Shown here piece after piece: positions 61,142 through 64,000 of a DNA stretch of 64,000 nucleotides; positions within the stretch are counted from its first letter, which is position 1; each line of letters begins with the position of its first letter. The stretch spans positions 124,001 through 188,000 of the forward strand of contig CAWASR010000009.1 in NCBI GenBank assembly GCA_963784805.1, written 5' to 3'. Position numbers and translations under genes: made by a program. The notes under the pieces are model-generated. The model did not search any database. It was not told the origin of the DNA and worked only from the letters and a program-made list of their open reading frames with translations. This stretch comes from Roseiarcus sp963784805. Lineage in GTDB: Bacteria; Pseudomonadota; Alphaproteobacteria; Rhizobiales; Beijerinckiaceae.

Positions 61142-63562
61142 ATGACCAGCCAACGCAGAACCATCGCCGCCGGAACGCTCGACATCTACCCCGTGCTGCC
61201 GCTTCGCGACATCGTCGTTTTCCCCCATATGATCGTGCCGCTGTTCGTGGGCCGGGAAAAGTCGATTCGCGCGCTCGAAGAGGTGATGAAATCGGATAAG
61301 CCGATCCTTCTCGCGACCCAGAAAAACGCGGCCGACGACGATCCGGCGCCCGAGGCCATCTTTTCGGTCGGCACGCTGGCGAGCGTCCTTCAGTTGCTCA
61401 AATTGCCCGACGGGACGGTCAAGGTGCTGGTCGAGGGCGCGGCCCGGGCGCAAGTGACGCGCTATATGCCGGGCGAAAGCTTCTACCAGGCCGAGGCGCA
61501 GGCGGTCGCCGACGACCCGATCGAAAAGATTGAGGCGGAAGCGCTGTCGCGCTCGGTGGTCTCGGAGTTCGAGAGCTACGTGAAGCTCAATAAGAAAATA
61601 TCGCCCGAGGTCGTCAGCGCGGTCAATCAGATCGACGACTATGGCAAGCTCGCCGACACGATCGCATCGCATCTGGCGATCAAGCTCGCCGATAAGCAGG
61701 CGATTCTGGAGACCCGGTCGATCGCCAAGCGGTTCGAGAAGTGCCTGGCGCTGATGGAGAGCGAAATTTCGGTGCTGCAGGTCGAGAAGCGCATTCGCAC
61801 GCGGGTCAAGCGCCAGATGGAGAAGACGCAGCGCGAGTACTATCTCAACGAGCAGATGAAGGCGATTCAGAAGGAACTCGGCGACGAGGAGGGCAAGGAC
61901 GAAATGTCCGAGCTCGAGGATCGCATCAAGTCGACCAGGCTCACCAAGGAAGCGCGCGAGAAGGCGCTGGGCGAAGTCAAGAAGCTCAGGCAGATGGCCC
62001 CGATGTCGGCGGAAGCGACGGTCGTGCGCAACTATCTCGACTGGCTGCTCTCGATCCCGTGGCAGAGACGCTCGAAGATCAAGAAGGATCTGCCGGCCGC
62101 GCAGGCGATTCTCGACGCCGACCATTTCGGCCTCGACAAGGTCAAGGAACGGATCGTCGAATATCTCGCCGTGCAGCAGCGGGCCAACAAGCTGACCGGG
62201 CCGATCCTGTGCCTCGTTGGTCCCCCTGGCGTCGGCAAAACGTCGCTCGGCAAGTCGATCGCCAAGGCGACCGGCCGCGAGTTCGTGCGCATGTCGCTCG
62301 GCGGCGTGCGCGACGAGGCGGAGATTCGCGGCCATCGGCGCACCTATATCGGCTCGATGCCAGGCAAAGTCATTCAGTCGATGCGCAAGGCGAAGACGTC
62401 GAATCCGCTGTTCCTGCTCGACGAAGTCGACAAGATGGGCATGGATTTCCGCGGCGATCCGTCCTCGGCGCTTCTCGAGGTGCTCGATCCGGAACAGAAC
62501 TCGACCTTCAACGACCATTATCTGGAGGTCGACTACGATCTCTCCAGCGTGATGTTCGTCACCACAGCCAACACGCTCAACATCCCCCCGCCGCTGATGG
62601 ACCGGATGGAGATCATCCGCATCGCCGGCTACACCGAGGACGAGAAGCTGGAAATCGCCAAACGCCATCTCCTGCCCAATTCAATGGCCAAGCATGGCCT
62701 CGACGACAAGGAATGGGAGATCGAGGACAGCGGCGTCATGGAGCTCATTCGCCGTTACACGCGCGAGGCGGGGGTGCGCAATCTCGAGCGCGAACTCTCC
62801 AACCTCGCCCGTAAGGCGGTCAAGGAGATTCTGACCAACAAGAGGAAGAAGATCGTCGTCACCGGCGAAAACGTCGCCGAGTTCCTCGGTCCGCCGAAGT
62901 TCCGCTATGGCGAGATCGAAGCTGATGATCAGGTCGGGCTGGTGACTGGACTCGCCTGGACCGAGGTCGGCGGCGAATTGCTGACGATTGAAGGCGTCAT
63001 GATGCCCGGCAAGGGCCGCATGACGGTGACCGGCAATCTCAAGGACGTGATGAAGGAGTCGATTTCGGCCGCAGCATCCTACGTGCGCTCGCGGGCGGTC
63101 GATTTCGGCATCGAGCCGCCGCTGTTCGACAAGCGCGACGTCCACGTGCACGTTCCCGAGGGCGCGACGCCGAAGGACGGTCCGTCGGCGGGCGTCGCGA
63201 TGGCGACGGTCATCGTGTCGATGTTCACCGGCATCCCGGTGCGCCGCGACATCGCTATGACAGGCGAGATCACCTTGCGCGGCCGCGTGTTGCCGATCGG
63301 CGGTCTGAAGGAGAAGCTGCTCGCCGCCCTTCGCGGCGGCATCAAGAAGGTCCTGATACCGGAAGAGAACGTGAAGGACCTGGCGGAGATTCCGAACTCG
63401 GTGAAGAACGGGCTCGAAATCGTTCCGGTCTCGCGCATGGACGAGGTTCTCGCGAACGCGCTGGTGCGCCAGCCGATCCGGATCGCCTGGGAGGAGGAAG
63501 CGAGCACGGTCGTGCCGGCCAAACCTTCGGAAGACGACGGACCGGGCCTCGTCGCTCATTGA
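61142..63562 (+). CDS. lon: ATP-dependent Lon protease
   Basis: 806 residues. N-terminal substrate-recognition domain (LDIYPVLPLRDIVVFPHM), AAA+ with Walker A GPPGVGKTS (about 358-366) and Walker B FLLDEVDK, and a C-terminal Ser-Lys protease domain with Ser in PKDGPSAG (about 682) and lysine in GLKEKLLAA. Degrades misfolded proteins and regulators such as CcrM in alphaproteobacteria. Heat-shock promoter upstream, strong terminator downstream. Confidence 0.97.
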   Translation: MTSQRRTIAAGTLDIYPVLPLRDIVVFPHMIVPLFVGREKSIRALEEVMKSDKPILLATQKNAADDDPAPEAIFSVGTLASVLQLLKLPDGTVKVLVEGAARAQVTRYMPGESFYQAEAQAVADDPIEKIEAEALSRSVVSEFESYVKLNKKISPEVVSAVNQIDDYGKLADTIASHLAIKLADKQAILETRSIAKRFEKCLALMESEISVLQVEKRIRTRVKRQMEKTQREYYLNEQMKAIQKELGDEEGKDEMSELEDRIKSTRLTKEAREKALGEVKKLRQMAPMSAEATVVRNYLDWLLSIPWQRRSKIKKDLPAAQAILDADHFGLDKVKERIVEYLAVQQRANKLTGPILCLVGPPGVGKTSLGKSIAKATGREFVRMSLGGVRDEAEIRGHRRTYIGSMPGKVIQSMRKAKTSNPLFLLDEVDKMGMDFRGDPSSALLEVLDPEQNSTFNDHYLEVDYDLSSVMFVTTANTLNIPPPLMDRMEIIRIAGYTEDEKLEIAKRHLLPNSMAKHGLDDKEWEIEDSGVMELIRRYTREAGVRNLERELSNLARKAVKEILTNKRKKIVVTGENVAEFLGPPKFRYGEIEADDQVGLVTGLAWTEVGGELLTIEGVMMPGKGRMTVTGNLKDVMKESISAAASYVRSRAVDFGIEPPLFDKRDVHVHVPEGATPKDGPSAGVAMATVIVSMFTGIPVRRDIAMTGEITLRGRVLPIGGLKEKLLAALRGGIKKVLIPEENVKDLAEIPNSVKNGLEIVPVSRMDEVLANALVRQPIRIAWEEEASTVVPAKPSEDDGPGLVAH

Positions 63563-63899
63563 TCGCGAGGCGCGGGCGAAGGCGGTCTTCCCTCGCGCGC
63601 CTTCTCCCTCCGGCGCCATGCCGCAGCCGCGAATTCCCAGGAATTCGCGGCTTTTTCTTGCCTGGAACGCGAATTCCGCCGCAAAACGCTGATTTTTGTG
63701 CGTTCGATCCCGGCAAACGCTTGCGTTTCTTGAACGAAACGGCGAGCAAGGATACCAACTCAGCCGTCGATTCGAGCGAAAGCGGCGTTTGAGCGCGTTC
63801 GCGAAGAGGGACGGAAATGAGCGCGTTGCGGCGCACGGGCGCCGCGCCAACGGGCGGCGCCGCGCGAAGGCGTCGCACTCAAGCGGAAGAGGCCACAGA
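63563..63899. other. 337-base region between lon and hupB
   Basis: Contains the lon terminator hairpin (63625-63656, separate entry). The rest, including an AT-richer stretch near 63680-63740, should hold the hupB promoter. No gene seen. Confidence 0.6.
63625..63657 (+). terminator. Intrinsic terminator of lon
   Basis: GCCGCGAATTCC and GGAATTCGCGGC form a perfect 12-bp stem (13 with the flanking A/T pair) with a two-base centre, followed directly by TTTTTC. It lies 63 bases after the lon stop. Confidence 0.85.
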
Positions 63900-64000
63900 A
63901 TGAACAAGCTGGAACTCGTCGATCACATCGCCACCGAAGCGGAATTAACCAAGGTCAGCGCCGCCGCCGCGCTCGAGGCGACGCTGGACGGCATCGTCAA
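63900..64000 (+). CDS. hupB: HU-family nucleoid DNA-binding protein (start only)
   Basis: ATG 63900 opens MNKLELVDHIATEAELTKVSAA..., the N-terminal helices of a HU-beta protein; the gene runs out of the window after 33 codons. GAAGAGG lies eight bases upstream. The lon-hupB order is standard in proteobacteria. Confidence 0.9.
   Translation, partial: MNKLELVDHIATEAELTKVSAAAALEATLDGIV

Overview
This GC-rich window (roughly two-thirds G+C by eye) is chromosomal DNA of an alphaproteobacterium, most likely Hyphomicrobiales (Rhizobiales). The evidence is gene order: dusB/nifR3-ntrB-ntrC-ntrY-ntrX-dat-hfq-hflX, trpG-trpD-trpC, and tRNA-Leu-tig-clpP-clpX-lon-hupB are alphaproteobacterial core blocks. 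A methylotroph-like family (Beijerinckiaceae/Methylocystaceae) is a guess; no species marker is present.

Layout. 1-2 kb: a minus-strand sulfur/tRNA-quality operon (cysK, AlaX editing protein, start of sseA). 2-3.8 kb: YdcF-type protein, DUF3253 protein and a small secreted protein. 3.9-13.9 kb: the nitrogen-regulation block on the plus strand, from dusB through two NtrB/NtrC-type two-component pairs and a PLP aminotransferase to hfq and hflX; ntrC carries an apparent one-base frameshift just before its DNA-binding domain. 14.2-22.5 kb: TetR regulator, frameshifted DUF1697 gene, mazG, a double cold-shock-domain protein, parE and trpGDC. 22.8-30.4 kb: unknown membrane proteins, phrB, an AT-richer gene of unknown function, an MFS exporter, recO and an autoregulated-looking TetR gene. 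30.4-33.7 kb: a shortened DUF4396 protein, a sulfite-oxidase-fold molybdoenzyme with its cytochrome b561, a DUF2442/HTH remnant and a ribitol-dehydrogenase-like SDR.

34-41 kb is transport: one MFS sugar-type porter, then two paralogous MFS proteins with an extra C-terminal ferredoxin-like domain flanking a universal stress protein and a secreted protein. 41.2-42.4 kb is almost non-coding and carries decayed palindromic repeats and a micro-HTH gene. 42.4-50.3 kb is a minus-strand accessory cluster: FAD monooxygenase, epoxide-hydrolase-like enzyme, a complete ribose-type ABC importer and a carboxylesterase, which together suggest uptake and degradation of an unidentified compound. 50.8-53.8 kb holds the most unusual locus: two tandem TIR-domain proteins that both seem to lack the usual catalytic glutamate, separated by a 20-bp tandem repeat. 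A CorA transporter, a 182-bp inverted-repeat (MITE-like) element and a multicopper-oxidase-fold protein without its copper ligands follow. The window ends with the housekeeping proteostasis block tRNA-Leu(UAG), tig, clpP, clpX, lon (with a heat-shock-type promoter and a strong terminator) and the start of hupB.
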